Numbered from the stretch's first letter, positions 1 through 11,041 are shown. The stretch is 64,000 bases of DNA from Petrosia ficiformis (GCA_947044365.1 OX345636.1:22849466-22913465), one strand, 5' to 3'. Program-made: numbers and translations. The notes: generated from the sequence alone by a model not told the origin.

Positions 1-746
1 ACCACAAGGTAAACCTGTGAACAGAGACACCACATCAAAAGAAATCAATACTTCATCATCCTCGGGTGTTTGTTAATGATGAACTGAGCAAACTCACGGA
101 AGTTACGAACATATGACCAACGAATGGAGAGATGCTTTGATAACTGATAGGTAGGAGATGTGTAAAAGGAGATAATGGGAGGAAGAGGGACATCTTGTTT
201 GTGAATTTTGGTAGACCATAAATTCTGGGAGTCAATCCAGAAGAACTCCTAAGCTGGTGGTATAATTGATCTGAGATTCGACCAGAGCGGTTTAAACTTA
301 ACAGTGTCCAGGGCGGGCGAAGGGTCATGGTTCAGCTTCTTGTAAGTGGTGGTGTCACTCAACATTTCAGAGAGTTTCGAGTTATAATCATCTGTATCCA
401 TGATTACAGTAGCACGTCCTTTGTCAGATGGCAAGACGATGATATCAGAGTTCGATTGAAGTTCGTTTAGGGCTCTAGTTTCCAAGGGAGTTAGGTTGGG
501 ATTGTGTCTTACAGGACGGTTTAAAATTCCAACTATCTGATTTCTCACATGAGCTACACTTAAGGAATTGGCCTTTGACGACTTCAAAGCTTCCTCGACA
601 TCAGCAATCATCATGGAGTTGACACTGAATGAGGTGTCACAGCATAGGACTACTGCCTGATGTCTACCTGACACTGCAATCCAGTCACAAGTTTGACACA
701 CAACCAAATGCATGTGACACAGAACATTGGTAAGCAGAGGAAGCAT
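1..746 (-). pseudogene. Penelope-like element reverse transcriptase, N-terminal part, broken
   Basis: The minus strand carries blocks typical of Penelope-like retroelements: LPSDKGRATVIMD (about 388-440), then a YGLPKF block (about 200-240) in another frame, then RT motif A ISFDVVSLFTG at about 5-45. The order is right for a PLE, where a PADKG/GLPK region precedes RT motif A. At least two frame changes and a stop near 76 show it is dead. The rest of the RT and any GIY-YIG endonuclease would lie beyond the left window edge. A DIRS or LINE RT is less likely because of the PADKG-like block. Confidence 0.75.
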
Positions 747-1171
747 CTCTAAAAGTATGCACCAGTGGCAGATCTAGAAATTTTAGAAGGAAGTTTCTAA
801 ATGCAAAGCGAGCAAAATTTTTGTCATTATTTATTCATGAGGGGTGTGGTCAATAATTTTCTAATTACAACTTTTTTTGTTCGGGCGGTAAGTAGCCTGA
901 TGCAGTGTTGCCAGATTGGCACAATTAGTGCTAAATTTGGCACATTAGCAAAATGTTTAGCACCACTTTAGCACTGGAAATTATTTAGCACTTTCTTAGC
1001 ACATTTTAAAAGCATTTGAAACTTTTTTTTAGCATTGTGTCTAACTTATGTCTATACCATTTGATAATTATATTCATGCTGCAGTGATGATGTAACTATG
1101 ATCAGTATGATGTTCATACAGAATCCAGCTGCAAACTAAACATGGCATGACTGGCATTGACTGCAGAGCAT

Positions 1172-1206
1172 AGTTAGTTACTTAGTTAGTTACTTAGTTA
1201 GTTACT
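1172..1206. repeat. 12-bp tandem repeat (TTAGTTAGTTAC, about 3 copies)
   Basis: Consecutive copies of ttagttagttac are visible directly, with the last copy breaking down at actaagc. Confidence 0.85.
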
Positions 1207-1254
1207 AAGCAACTCAGTAGTCAGTACAGGCTGTACAGCTGTAATTCTGTAAAC

Positions 1255-1359
1255 ATGGAGGACGAAAGTGGCTGTTTCAGTTATGAGTCTTCTGACTCAA
1301 GCACTGAAGAAATAACTAGTATGTTTGAGCCAGCATCTACCTTTATTCCCACTCAGTAA
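1255..1359 (+). other. Small acidic ORF of 34 residues inside the hAT-like insertion
   Basis: An ATG at 1255 opens a short reading frame rich in Ser, Glu and Asp (starts MEDESGCFSYESS) that ends at a TAA near 1357. It lies just upstream of the hAT C-terminal coding fragment and could be an exon of that transposase or chance. No family is recognised. Confidence 0.25.
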
Positions 1360-1399
1360 TAAATTATGACTGTTTGTAATGTAGGTCTCAGGCTCTGGC

Positions 1400-1640
1400 A
1401 AAAGAGTAAAGGTCAAGTTAAGATTCTAGTGCAAATGCTGAAAGACTGTTCTCAGCTATTGCACTCATCAAGAGCAAATCATGAAATCGTCTAAATACAG
1501 ATACAGTCACTGCTTTTTTATTGGCAAAGAAGGGTGTGAAAGTCTTATCTCCTACAGAAGGTTGTACAAAATTTTGCCCTCCACCTGAATTTATTGAACT
1601 AATGAGCTCACAGAAAGTGATTAGTACTATTTCTTTAAAA
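1400..1640 (+). pseudogene. hAT transposase C-terminal dimerisation region, remnant
   Basis: Plus-strand translation from about 1418 reads SSANAERLFSAIALIKSKS, then a stop, then NRL. This is the conserved hAT C-terminal dimerisation signature (a serine/alanine run, ERxFS, then IKxKxRNRL). The following residues, including FLLAKKGVKVLSP, fit a hAT tail. The in-frame stop and the missing catalytic core make it a relic. It lies inside the nested insertion at about 902-1710. Confidence 0.6.
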
Positions 1641-2177
1641 AAGATTGTTTTAGCATATTGGGTGTGGTATTTAGCATTTTTTGAATGACTGTCTAGCATA
1701 ATTTTGTTACTATAAGTTAATAACTTAGCACTAGTGATTATGATTAATTATACTAAATGTTTGATGAAACACAAGCATCAGATTCACAACCAGACCTTAG
1801 ATATAATATCTATGACCAGACTGAGTGTGAGAAGAAACCAGACTTCACTGCAGTCCTGACCACTACTGCTATTGGCAATCATCTGATTCAGATTCAGTTA
1901 CATCAGACTTTTGCAGAGTAGCAACATCATTACTGAAGTACACACGTAGTAAAATTGTAGGTATATAATTAGTTATTTACTTATCATCTTTACTGTCTTC
2001 TCTTAGAAGCATTGCTGTTTGTTATTACAACATGCTGGTGGGCGTGGCACACAGACTTTTGATTTTTTCAAAACTTGAATTTTAAATCTGAAAGGGGTTT
2101 CCACGGAAATCAAAGAAACCCCCCTAGATCCGTATGGCACACCAAACGTATCAAAAATCATTTGACAATCATCATAT

Positions 2178-2240
2178 ACGACGTCGTGTAACTATTACGC
2201 AACGTCGTGTATACTGGGCGACGTTGTATAATAATAATAA
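2178..2240. repeat. Three diverged CGACGTCGTGTA-like units at the LINE 3' end
   Basis: The words cgacgtcgtgta, caacgtcgtgta and cgacgttgtata occur within 60 bases, followed by an ATA-rich tail. This may be a 3' UTR tandem repeat of the LINE. Confidence 0.5.
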
Positions 2241-3765
2241 GACGGTGGAAGCCGAGGTGGCTTATTAGTCAAACAAAAAGCATTATAAACAAACCTAGCT
2301 ATTATATATGATAAATAATAATTAGTTGGAGACATATTAAAAATAAATTTTTCAAAGTCTGGCAAAGAGGCAAAGGTTGAATTGAATTCTATGATTTCAC
2401 TAAAGAGAACAGAATGTAAGCTATGATAAAGAGGACACTGCATAATGAAATGATATTTATCTTCAACATACCTAGTGCTGGTGGTAGACATTAACAATTA
2501 ACAAAGGTAATGGCCTATGGCATCTACCCAAACGTATTTGAAGATTGCAAGCACCAACCCTCAACCTAGACCTCAACGGTTTTCCGCATCCCAGATATAT
2601 TTACCAGAAGAAGCTAAAGAGCAAGATAGAATAAGGGCATCTTCTACTAAAACAAAGGCATTCCCTTCACAAATTCTATTCCAAAACTTAACAGCTTTCA
2701 ATTTAGTAGAGACCCAGATTGGATACAAACCAAATTCACCCAGAACTGCTGAGTTAGAGGTGTTAAGAGGAACTTGTAGTATATACTTTGCAAATTTCAA
2801 AAGGATTCTTTCAATTTATGCTGATTCACCATAGCCCCATAGTTCACTAACACACATCAATACAGGCATCACTATTACATTAAATAAATGGCATAATGTT
2901 TTAGAGAAGAGAAACAAATTCTTCCTGAACGTTCTAAACATCTTCGTCATGGCTTTCAGGCCAGCCTTAGCAATATCTTCAACACCAAACTTTAGTTTAC
3001 CAGATTTATGAACTATAAAACCAAGATATTTAAATTGGTCCACTACCTCCAAAACCTTGCCTTTGTAAGTCAGCTGACAATTACCTCCTTTGTCATGAAT
3101 TAGCATAACTGTTTTTTTGGTATTCACTTCAAGGCTCCAGTGGAGACAATAAGATTCAAGTAAAGTTAGAGCATTTTGCAAATCAGCTGAAGATTGAGCT
3201 GCAATAACAATCCATTAATACAATATTGGCTAATTCTAACAACGGGAACCGTTACTTTCATAAAAGCCATTAAATCATTAATAAACAAGGAAAACAACAG
3301 TGGACTAAGAGGGCACCTTTAACATTTCTATAGTCCTTTCAGATATACCTAAATTCTCGAACTTATGCCATAGTTTAACATGGGAAACAGAGTCGAAAGC
3401 TTAACGGAAATCCACAAAGCAAAATGCTAATGATTTTGGATTAGCATCACTCTTCTCTAATAAAGATGACAGAATAAACAAAGGATCAACTGGTCTACGA
3501 TTTCTTTGAAAGCCAGACTGACATTCAGACAATACATTGTTTTCTTCACAATATGTTTCTATCCTTTTTGCAATGATCGTAGTAAATAGATATACCAATT
3601 AAGGATCTGGAGCCAGACTTAAAAATTGGAACTATCAAGGCAGTGTACCAATCTTGCGGAAGATCACCCGAGTCAATTATCTTATTAAAAAGAGCTGCTA
3701 ACACATTACAGGTAGGAAGATTAAAACATTTCAGAATTTCAACTGGCATACCATCAATCAATCAC
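2180..3765 (-). pseudogene. Non-LTR retrotransposon (LINE) reverse transcriptase, degenerate
   Basis: Minus-strand fragments line up in RT order: PVEILKCF...FNKIIDSGDLPQDW (3761-3600), AKRIETYCEENN...QSGFQRNRRPVDPL (3598-3401, RT motifs with the QxGFxxxR box), a decayed active-site region around 3220 reading LELANIVLM where LxYADDIVLM is expected, then the thumb (3181-2816) and a C-terminal CPLYHSLR-type tail (2497-2195). The element runs toward low coordinates and ends near an ATAATAATAA stretch at 2230. Frameshifts, stops and loss of the YADD aspartates make it dead. Clade not resolved. Confidence 0.8.
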
Positions 3766-3769
3766 AGGG

Positions 3770-4000
3770 GATGTTCCACTCTTCATGTTGGAAATTACTG
3801 ACATTACCTCATCTTGACAAATAGGCATATCAAAGAACTCATGCTGCATATACATGTAAGATTCAGCTACTGAGGGTAAGATTCAGCTGCTGAGGGTACA
3901 TCATCACAGTCTAGGTCTTTATAGTGTAGAGATCAGAAATGATAATATTAGTCTGCTTAGCGAAGATGGCGGCAACGTCAGACTAGATGGTAACACGTGT
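3770..4000. other. Non-coding gap
   Basis: LINE 5' flank with a 24-bp near-repeat (gattcagctactgagggtaa / gattcagctgctgagggta, 3860-3898). No gene seen. Confidence 0.5.
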
Positions 4001-4980
4001 GTAAAAATGACAACGAAAGACAAAGTCCAGTGTATGTCTTGCAGTGACATATGTGATTTTCTCACTGCAAAGATATAATTATAGTTACAAGAGATCGTGA
4101 AACATTTCTTCATACAATCGGAGTACAGCCAGGACTTATTGATCATGAAGTGTGTCGAGCCACGTTATTTGAAGATGTTCTGAAGATGTATGAGACACAG
4201 ATGTCTACTCTGATGTTAGAGTACCCCTTTCATATAAAATTCCACAATGAACTTTGTGTTGATGGTGGTTTGGTGGATTAGCACGAGACATGATATCAGC
4301 ATTCTGGGAAGAAGCTTACTCAAAAATGTTTGATGGGGCTTTGGTTGTTCCATCTATGCATCCGGAAACCACATTTGCCAACTTTGCCACAATTGGTAGT
4401 ATCCTTTCCCATTCATTTTTGTCTTGTGGTTTTTTGTAGCATTTCCCACACTCTGTGCCATTCGTCTGGGTCCATTTACCTCAATTAATGAAGAATTAAT
4501 GTAATCAAGCTTCTTTGACAGTTTGCCCATTCACGAGATTGGTGTCATCAATAAAGCCTTGTGCATTAAAGAACAGTGTTACCCAAAAACACTGCAAAGA
4601 TCCCTAATCAACATACTGAGCCAATATGGAGTCAGGATGATAACAAAGCCTTCTCAGCTAAGGAAGTTGTTGGAAAACACACCATCATATGAGTTTCTGC
4701 ACAAGCCTTGTGCAGCAATTATTACTATGCACAAAGGAATACCAAATGTCCATGCTCCTTACTCGTCACAAAAGAGTGCCATTGATCTCTACAAGATTCA
4801 TTCTGCATTAAATGCTACACATACTTCATTTATTGAAGCCTCCAGACTTGAAAAATCCTGCCGAAGAAGAAGTATTCAACTATTTACAGATATCCAGGGG
4901 GAAATGTTACAAAAGGATGGCATCTATTGGTCGTGCCTTTGTACAAAAGTTGGGGAGGCAAATATTTTCCAGTAGCTGTT
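4000..4980 (+). pseudogene. HECT-like domain protein fragment
   Basis: Plus-strand frames give HTIGVQPGLIDHE, then YPFHIKFHNELCVDGGL, then (next frame) ARDMISAFWEEAYSKMFDG with ATIGSILSHSFLSCGF. This resembles the GxDxGGLxRExx opening of HECT ubiquitin-ligase-like domains. The reading frame at 4523-4975 and the frame from 4812 (PAEEEVFNYLQ) continue it. Several frame changes are needed and the 3' end is cut off at about 4960 by an element on the other strand. I recall HECT-like repeats of this kind as multicopy in sponges, but cannot verify that here. Catalytic Cys not seen. Confidence 0.5.
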
Positions 4981-5834
4981 GCCTGCCGCCAAGACTGCTG
5001 TTATCTCTCGCTTATCATCACTTCCAACTACAGGAACGATTTTATCCCCTGAGAGATGCATAGTCCATTCACCCGTGGGAATAAACTTAAGCCCAGTTTG
5101 ATCCCAGTTGATAACAAGATCAGCTGGGATATCATTTAGGATCATCTCAGCTGCTACGTCGGCTAAAAATTGCTCCTTCAGCTCTGCATATTCTGCTGGT
5201 AAAACTTTACCAGCATTGGATACCTTTCTTCTAAAAAATCTCATACGTCACATCAAAGACTTTGCCTAGTCTTTCCCAATACAAATATCACCACCTTCAC
5301 ACTGAAGTTTACCAGGACACCTAGCACTGATAATTCCCTGAGCAGCAGCTACAGTAATTGCTGTATTTACAACTCCACCTATCACCCGCAACGATTGTAT
5401 ATAATCCTGAATTGCTTTATCAAGTTCTATTCCGACTAGAAGGGGTCTTCCTCTCTGTTTAGTGGGTAATGATTCCACTGGCATTCCTGTGTGTTTCTGC
5501 TGACTAAGCTGCTTAAGATATTCATTCTTCAGACATCTGACAGTTGCTTATGGGACATCTCTTTTCCACAGCTGTGAAAAATGTTTACAAGCCCTTGTTG
5601 TTCCATTTTCTGCGGCATTCTTTCAACAGTAGTATAGATAGTGTACTTTCCACATTTTGAATTACCTGTGTGATCACCTTCGCCTCGCTTGTCCAGGACT
5701 GGTTCAACAACTTTATTAGTGTTGTAAATTTCCAGCTGTGTCAGCGTTGATCCAGGTGGAGGATTTTTAGGAGACAATCGTGCTTTTCTTGTTTTTGGAA
5801 ATAAGAATACGACATCTTCTTTTACTTCACACAT
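4924..5834 (-). pseudogene. pogo/jerky-type DDE transposase, N-terminal half, broken
   Basis: The minus strand reads, in order: a Lys-rich N-terminal segment (5834-5529), the GRPLLVGIELDKAIQDYI block (5484-5266) and a block containing INWDQTGLKFIPTGEW then GSDDKREITAVLA (5244-4924). The INWDQTG segment carries the first catalytic Asp of the DDE_1 superfamily. Frames change twice and the second Asp onward is missing, because the sequence stops where the HECT-like fragment on the plus strand ends. A C-terminal piece of a similar protein lies at 57190-57440. Confidence 0.75.
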
Positions 5835-6181
5835 GTAAACAATACAAGCATGGCAAGGTTTTGATGTGGGTTGAGTTTCTGGGCGCAGCTAAAATTTGGC
5901 TATGTTTTTTTCTGTAGATGTAAAACAATAGAGTGCAAACTCAAACAGCACATGCAGAGGAAAGCAAGTGGAAATGTTTGCTATCAGATTTTCTGCTGGT
6001 ATTCTCTGTAAATAATAATTATCACTTTTTTAACTTAAACTTTTAATAGTGGTTAATAATGTATTCTGTATAGTTTGGTGTTTAAAATGTTTTTTTTTTA
6101 TTGTAATCCCGCCCTGAGTCCACTTGAATCTGTATGTAAATAAACAAAAAGTATAATTATTATAAATTACTTATTAATTAA

Positions 6182-6417
6182 CTAACTGTTAACATTCTCA
6201 ATTTCCCACCCTTTTCTTTCCTCTTTCGTTTTCTGCCTTTTTTTATTCAGAGGAGGAGGAGCTCGAACTGGAGAAGGAGGAGGATTTGGAGCTGGAGGTG
6301 CTGGATCAGGAGTAGCTGGCAGTTCGCTGAGTTCGGCTGAGTTCGGCTGAGTTCAGCTGCTAGCTCCTGCAAATCCATATATTCTGCAGCTGGATCGTAA
6401 TCTTCAAGTTGAGACAT
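6182..6417 (-). pseudogene. Proline-rich small Helentron ORF, frameshifted copy
   Basis: ATG at 6417; it begins MSQLEDYDPAAEYMDLQELA and, after a frame change, continues with a PAPPAPNPPPSPVRAPPPL-type proline run and a Lys/Arg-rich tail. It matches the intact 72-residue ORF at 10823-11041. The frame change coincides with a 10-bp tandem expansion (gttcggctga, near 6325-6352). Function unknown. Confidence 0.5.
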
Positions 6418-7329
6418 TCTATACCTTGAAGTCCAGAAATTATGCTGTTTTTATACTGGCAGGTAGGATCACTTTTGAGAATCAATATGGAAGTGACCAA
6501 TGAAAACAAAATTTACATTTTATTGCAGTAAGATATGAAACATTGTTACCCGCCAATGGAGTTAGTTGTTTACTATATCTACCTTGTATTTTGCTTGTTT
6601 ATTATGTACTAATTAGCAGCCTGTTTATGTATTGCCTTATTCATGTAATAAATAAACAACAGTTTAAAATTTTTCTGAAAATATTTATAAAATATTAACT
6701 ATAAAAAGTTTTGAATGTTTCCTCAATCGTTCCCTTCGAAATGCATAATGTTGTTTGACATGTTTCAGACTATAATTACAAGGAAAATTATTATTATCAA
6801 TCATACATGCCATTACACTAACCATTTATTTTACAAATTTTGAATTCTTCAAGGGACCTTTAGCCTTCTACATTAATTATTAAAAGTAGAAGTTGCCAGC
6901 CTGGACCACAAGGAAGCGTCGCTTATGCGAGGCCACCCACCTTCTGAACAGAAAGTGAGGATCCACCATCACCAATTGGGACAGGGATCAAAGTGTGTTG
7001 CAAACAGTGAATGTAAGCAGGGGGTGGGGGGCCCTAGGGGGTATACAACCAATCAATATGTACACAGAGTATACATAGATGGTATACACCGCCCACTAGG
7101 AAATCCCACACACAATAGAATAGAACATGTATAATAATAATAATTATTATAAGGGTCAATACATGTACAAATAAATACAATATTAAAGTCCAGTTTTGAT
7201 AACACATAATTGTACAATAACACATTACTAAACAACTCTGATTATTATAATTAAAATTACTTTAACATGAAGCACAAATGTATAGCACAACAATAATTAT
7301 TATCATACACATTTACTCCTCACGATCTT

Positions 7330-8530
7330 CAACATCAGCTCCTCTCAGCCAATTTAACTCTTTGGTTGCCAACTGAGAGACCTTGATTTTGCTGGATACA
7401 AGATCAATTATAGCTACACCATCTAGTGTTCTGACACGACTCAGAGCAACATAAGCATGCCATCTTCAAACACTTTGAGCCCTGGGTCAATCACAGCAGC
7501 ATCAAGAGATAACCGTTGTACTTTGTGAATAGTAGCAGCCCAACAAAGAAGTAAAGGTAGTTGAGTCCTTTGTAGTGTGACTCCCACTCGGCCATAGAAT
7601 TTTGCCATCACAGGTTCGATTGCAACAGCTTCCGCATCACCTTCAACACTCACTCGGCTGATACGACCAACGCAAGGATCATGGAATTTGACCAGAACAT
7701 TCTGGTACATCAACATGTTGAACGACACCGCAACTCTGTCTAGCAGAATCGCAGTCGACGCCTATGCCAACTGTCGAAGACGGTGAGTATTGTATTCGTC
7801 CACCATGACTTTCAAAAGTAACAGACGCAGAGCATCTGTGAATGGAGACTGTTCAATATCCACTGGAGTATTTATACCAGAAGTCAGACGGGTCCTAAGT
7901 AGAGTGATATCGTCTGGAGTTTGCTGTCCAGTACGAATTCTACCCAGAACTTGAGAGTAAGTGTTGTCACCCATCTGTCTCATGTTAATGGTCAGCTCCA
8001 CCATTGTGAAGATGTCTCTCCACAAGTGGGTAGAACCACATTGCCTTCCTGAAATATAAATTTGTCTCTAACAGGTGGTAGTTGAAAGAAGCCTCAGCAA
8101 TGACATTGAGATCTCCAAAGAGAACTTCAGTGTCATCTGTATCTTCGATTTCACTCAATCTCTGGTGAACAAAGTTGAGTGTCTGATATGAGACCACACT
8201 GATCTCATCAATGATGATTGTGGTGACACTCTTCCAAAGACGTCTCATACCGTAAAGTCTCTCACTCGCTAACTTGCGATAGGCGGTCCTTTTACCATGC
8301 TCTACAGGCAAGTTGAGCACTTTGTGAATAGTGAGACCTCCAATATTGAATGCAGCTACTCTGGTTGAAGCCATCAACATACAATCACATCCGTCGCCAA
8401 TCTGGGCATGTTCAAAGTGCTCATGAACTACACTAATCACGTGACTCTTACCAGTACCAGCGCTGCCGGTAATGAAAAGCCTAAGTGGCTCAGGTTGGTA
8501 CTCGTGTCGAGCTGTAGTGTAATTCAAAAC
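7330..8530 (-). pseudogene. PIF1-type helicase domain of Helentron A
   Basis: Minus-strand blocks: Walker A GSAGTGKSHV (about 8450), HKVLNLPVEHG, Walker B IIIDEISVVS (about 8205), FGDLNVIA, then the MRQMGD and ATIHKVQ (about 7530) motifs and a VRTLDGVAIIDL motif near 7400. This is the C-terminal superfamily-1B helicase of a Rep-Hel transposase. Walker A is intact here, unlike copy B, but the frame breaks at several points (about 8100, 8020, 7730, 7440), so it is inactive. Confidence 0.85.
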
Positions 8531-9214
8531 CTTTTGAAAGGCTAAACGTTACTCATTGAGGCTATCAACCTTTTGGTGGTATTCTGCATCAGTCATGCGT
8601 CTTTGGCCCATAGCACGTACACATCAGCAAGGTAATTATCGGAAGCCAAGTGGTTGACTTCACCAACACCTTGCTGATTAGTAGTTAAAGCGCTGCTATG
8701 ATTATCAGCTAACAGCGCTTCATCATAATACCAGCACAGTGTAGTAGAGTGGAGCCATTTTCATCTTTAGGTTTTCAAGTTGCTCTACCAACTCAAGACC
8801 TTCTTCTTTTCTACTATATCGAAAAGCATCCAAACACATACTGCAATTTCTCTGTGTGGAAACAATAATTGAGTTCTACGCGTAAATGTTTCTAGGATTG
8901 GAAAAAGTTGTAGTTGTTTATTTATGAAGCACTTCAGGAGATGACTTCTCATTTCTGATTGGTCCCCATATTCCTAGTAATATTCCCAGGGATATGGGGC
9001 CCCTTTAGTATTTCTACTAATAACAATAATAAACTAACTCAACCAAATCAACAACATACAATGGTACACAAATAAACAGTTCAAAGGGTTCGATACAGCT
9101 TGAGACAAGACAGTCAATCACAACCACGAGGTACCAAAATGTTACTCCAATGTTCTATTGTACATTTCCGTAAACTACTCTGTACACTACATCCACTACA
9201 ACCCTATCAAAGGT

Positions 9215-9231
9215 CCCCCCCCCCCCCCCTA
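9215..9231. repeat. Poly-C tract
   Basis: Homopolymer run. The mirrored run in the inverted arm is a longer poly-G at 37176-37197, a likely assembly-sensitive site. Confidence 0.9.
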
Positions 9232-9308
9232 ATTTACTAGGATCACTATTTGGCACCAACTCTTAGCTTGGATCATTGGTAACTTTATTCAACTAAACTA
9301 ATGTAATA

Positions 9309-9532
9309 TGTTTATATGAACAAAAGTAAAGTTCTAAACATAATAAGTGAAAGTGTAGTTGTTAGCTAAATACATAAAAGTAAGAAGAACAGCACCATTG
9401 TCAACTAATATGGAACCATTTGTTTATATGAACAAAAGTAAAGTTCTAAACATAATAAGTGAAAGTGTAGTTGTTAGCTAAATACATAAAAGTAAGAAGA
9501 ACAGCACCATTGTCAACTAATATGGAACCATT
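9309..9532. repeat. Perfect tandem duplication, 2 x 112 bp
   Basis: 9309-9420 and 9421-9532 are consecutive copies beginning tgtttatatgaac. The corresponding stretch in the inverted arm (about 36990-37100) has one copy, so the duplication arose after the two arms separated. Confidence 0.9.
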
Positions 9533-10079
9533 TGTTAAACCTGTCATATTCCACCATATGTGTGTATGTTTCTGGCATCAGGCAGTGGCAAAATATTGCA
9601 ATTTCTCTGTGGAAACAATAATTGAGTTCTAAGCGTAAATGTTTCTAGGATTGGAATAGGTTGTAGTTGTTTATTTATGAAGCACTTCGACTTCTCATTT
9701 GTGATCGGTCAAATTCAATGTTTTCTACATTTTCACCAAGAGCTATGTGCAATACTGAGGCAATTGCAAACTCACCACAGTCCTTTGTGCCTATCTGCTG
9801 CTTGGATAGTAGGTATGCGTACAGCTAAGAGCTTAACAATTTCGCAAAAGTCACTTATATGGTGTATTTGGATAGCTTCATTCTGAACTGGAATGAAGCA
9901 TTATTTTGTGCTAAGAGTGGTGATTGCAGTCCATCAATAGAGGGAATTGATTTCTGAGTAATACTTTGCCGGAGTAATGTGTTCATCATCGAGCCAATCA
10001 ACTTCTGACTAGTTTCTTCATTCTTTGAGTGAAAATTTTCTTTGGCTTCTCTTTTGAAATCAAATATGACAATTATAAA

Positions 10080-10125
10080 ATATATTGAGAAAAAACATCC
10101 CTATGGGATGTTTTTCTCAATATAT
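10080..10125. repeat. Terminal palindrome/hairpin of Helentron B
   Basis: About 22-bp arms ending CATCCC/GGGATG around a TAT loop, extending through GAGAAAAA and ATATATT. An equivalent lies at 28805-28850 in copy C. Its CATCCCTAT word also occurs at the other end of the short non-autonomous copies, so this is probably the element's 3' terminal structure. Confidence 0.7.
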
Positions 10126-10149
10126 CTTGGCCGTATGTATGATTTTTTC

Positions 10150-10188
10150 CCCTCAATATATATATATAATTATATATATAATTACCTG

Positions 10189-10219
<31 letters not shown>

Positions 10220-10220
10220 C

Positions 10221-10260
<40 letters not shown>
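10150..10260. repeat. AT microsatellite
   Basis: (TA)n tracts interrupted by short unique words. The mirrored tract is at 28680-28775. Confidence 0.9.
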
Positions 10261-10265
<5 letters not shown>

Positions 10266-10339
10266 ATCTTGGCTGTATGATTGCTAAATTGTCATGGTTC
10301 AAAGGTCACGCATGTTACTGAGCATGTGCATAAAATAGA

Positions 10340-10572
10340 GCCCGAGAGAAATCTGAGATGAGATTAGCAAGCACTGTCAAGCAGAAATACAGAACAGCCA
10401 TAGCGCACAAAGGATGGAAACAGCTAAGATTAAGAAGAGTACTACTGCTCAAATACAGAGAAGGGGTAGAGCACAAAGGATTGAAACAACAAAGATTAAG
10501 ACTATATAGTACTACTGCAAGGCAAAGATCACTCTGCAGCATAAGACAACCTAGTGCAAGCTGAAACAGCAC
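10340..10572 (+). repeat. Two tandem ~66-bp units with STPR-like coding character
   Basis: The units agcgcacaaaggatggaaac... and agagcacaaaggattgaaac... follow each other. One plus-strand frame reads AQRMETAKIKKS then AQRIETTKIKT with about 23-residue spacing, recalling the 23-residue STPR repeats at the N-terminus of the Helentron Rep proteins here. The same block is at 28371-28628 in inverse orientation. Whether it was ever translated is unclear. Confidence 0.35.
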
Positions 10573-10822
10573 ATGCAGAGTTTAGTAAGCGAAAGTTGTA
10601 GTTACCAGAATTTCTGCTGTTATTCGCTAATAATTATCATGTAATTGAATCTTTTTAAATGATTAATATAATATAATAATTATATATATATATAATTACT
10701 TTTTTTTTAACTTTTTAATTAAATGTTTTTTATTATGATCCCTCCTGCTTTAGTTACTTGAATCTGTATGAAAACAAAACAAAGAATATAATTATTATAA
10801 TAATATATATCTAAATTACTTA

Positions 10823-11041
10823 TTAACTAACAGTTATAATCTTTGACCTTTCACCGCCGTTTTGTTTCCTCTTTCTATTCCTGCAGTTTCCTTTTTTGAG
10901 TGGAGGAGGAGCTCCAACTGGAGGTGGAGGTGGAGGTAGAGGAGGTAGCTCGCGAACTACTGGAGGTGGAGGAGGAGGAGCTCGTATAGGAGAGGGAGTT
11001 TGGGAAAGATCCATCAATTCACTATCATCGAAATGAGACAT
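10823..11041 (-). CDS. Proline-rich 72-residue protein of Helentron B
   Basis: An open frame beginning MSHFDDSELMDLSQTPSPI, followed by two long proline runs (PPPPPPV and PPPPPPPV) and a basic tail (RNRKRKQNGGERSK). It sits about 830 bp downstream of the helicase stop within the same element. A related but frameshifted copy is at 6182-6417, and the 3' half survives at 28018-28112. Persistence of the same layout in three copies suggests a real accessory ORF or a 3' exon of the transposase. No known domain is recognised. Confidence 0.5.
   Translation of the reverse strand: MSHFDDSELMDLSQTPSPIRAPPPPPPVVRELPPLPPPPPPVGAPPPLKKGNCRNRKRKQNGGERSKIITVS

Larger units (their letters stand above)
765..2135. 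mobile_element. Dispersed repeat with terminal CAGTGGCAGATCTAG-type end, interrupted by hAT sequence
   Basis: The left end CAGTGGCAGATCTAG (765) and the right end CTAGATCCG (about 2125) look like decayed hAT-type or MITE inverted termini. The parts at 765-900 and 1712-1975 recur together at about 48470-48760, where they are separated by only a few tens of bases. That places extra material at about 900-1710 in this copy, consistent with a nested insertion that begins CAGTGTTGCCAG at 902. The segment at 905-1030 is full of the micro-motif TAGCAC. The family is not identified. Confidence 0.5.
5930..8740 (-). mobile_element. Helentron/Helitron copy A (helicase half), 5' truncated
   Basis: Closely parallels 10560-13700 (copy B) across non-coding and coding parts: the shared word CAGCACATGCAGAG at 5948, the proline-rich ORF region (6182-6417), AT-rich spacer and PIF1-type helicase (about 7330-8530). 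Relative to B it lacks about 200 bp and a further 33 bp inside the helicase (junction near 7706). The Rep half is absent. Past about 8730 it adjoins the ULP1-PHD pseudogene. Confidence 0.75.
8843..9712. repeat. Direct repeats of about 115 bp flanking 630 bp
   Basis: The word gcaatttctctgtg...ggaaacaataattgag starts at 8843 and again at 9598, and each copy runs through to catttctgattggtc-type sequence. Both copies encode the ULP1 C-terminal segment on the minus strand. The inverted arm retains both (about 36805-36920 and 37450-37570). Confidence 0.75.
8731..10080 (-). pseudogene. ULP1-like (C48) cysteine protease with PHD-finger fragments, arm 1 of inverted duplication
   Basis: Reverse complement of 28860-29210 plus 36791-37690. 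On the minus strand, 10080-9713 gives SIPSIDGLQSPLL and then a KGTKDCGVFAIA block (about 9750), the D-C-G active-site context of ULP1/SENP peptidases. 9712-9598 gives the C-terminal MRSHLLKCF-type segment. About 9595-9545 gives a PHD-like piece (MPETYTHMVE). A second copy of the C-terminal segment lies at 8965-8843. The region holding the catalytic His is missing and frames shift, so it is a relic. Confidence 0.6.

Noticed and set aside
10085..10321. 78-residue plus-strand ORF
   Set aside because: It is a (TA)n microsatellite translated as alternating Ile/Tyr, with a palindrome at its start.
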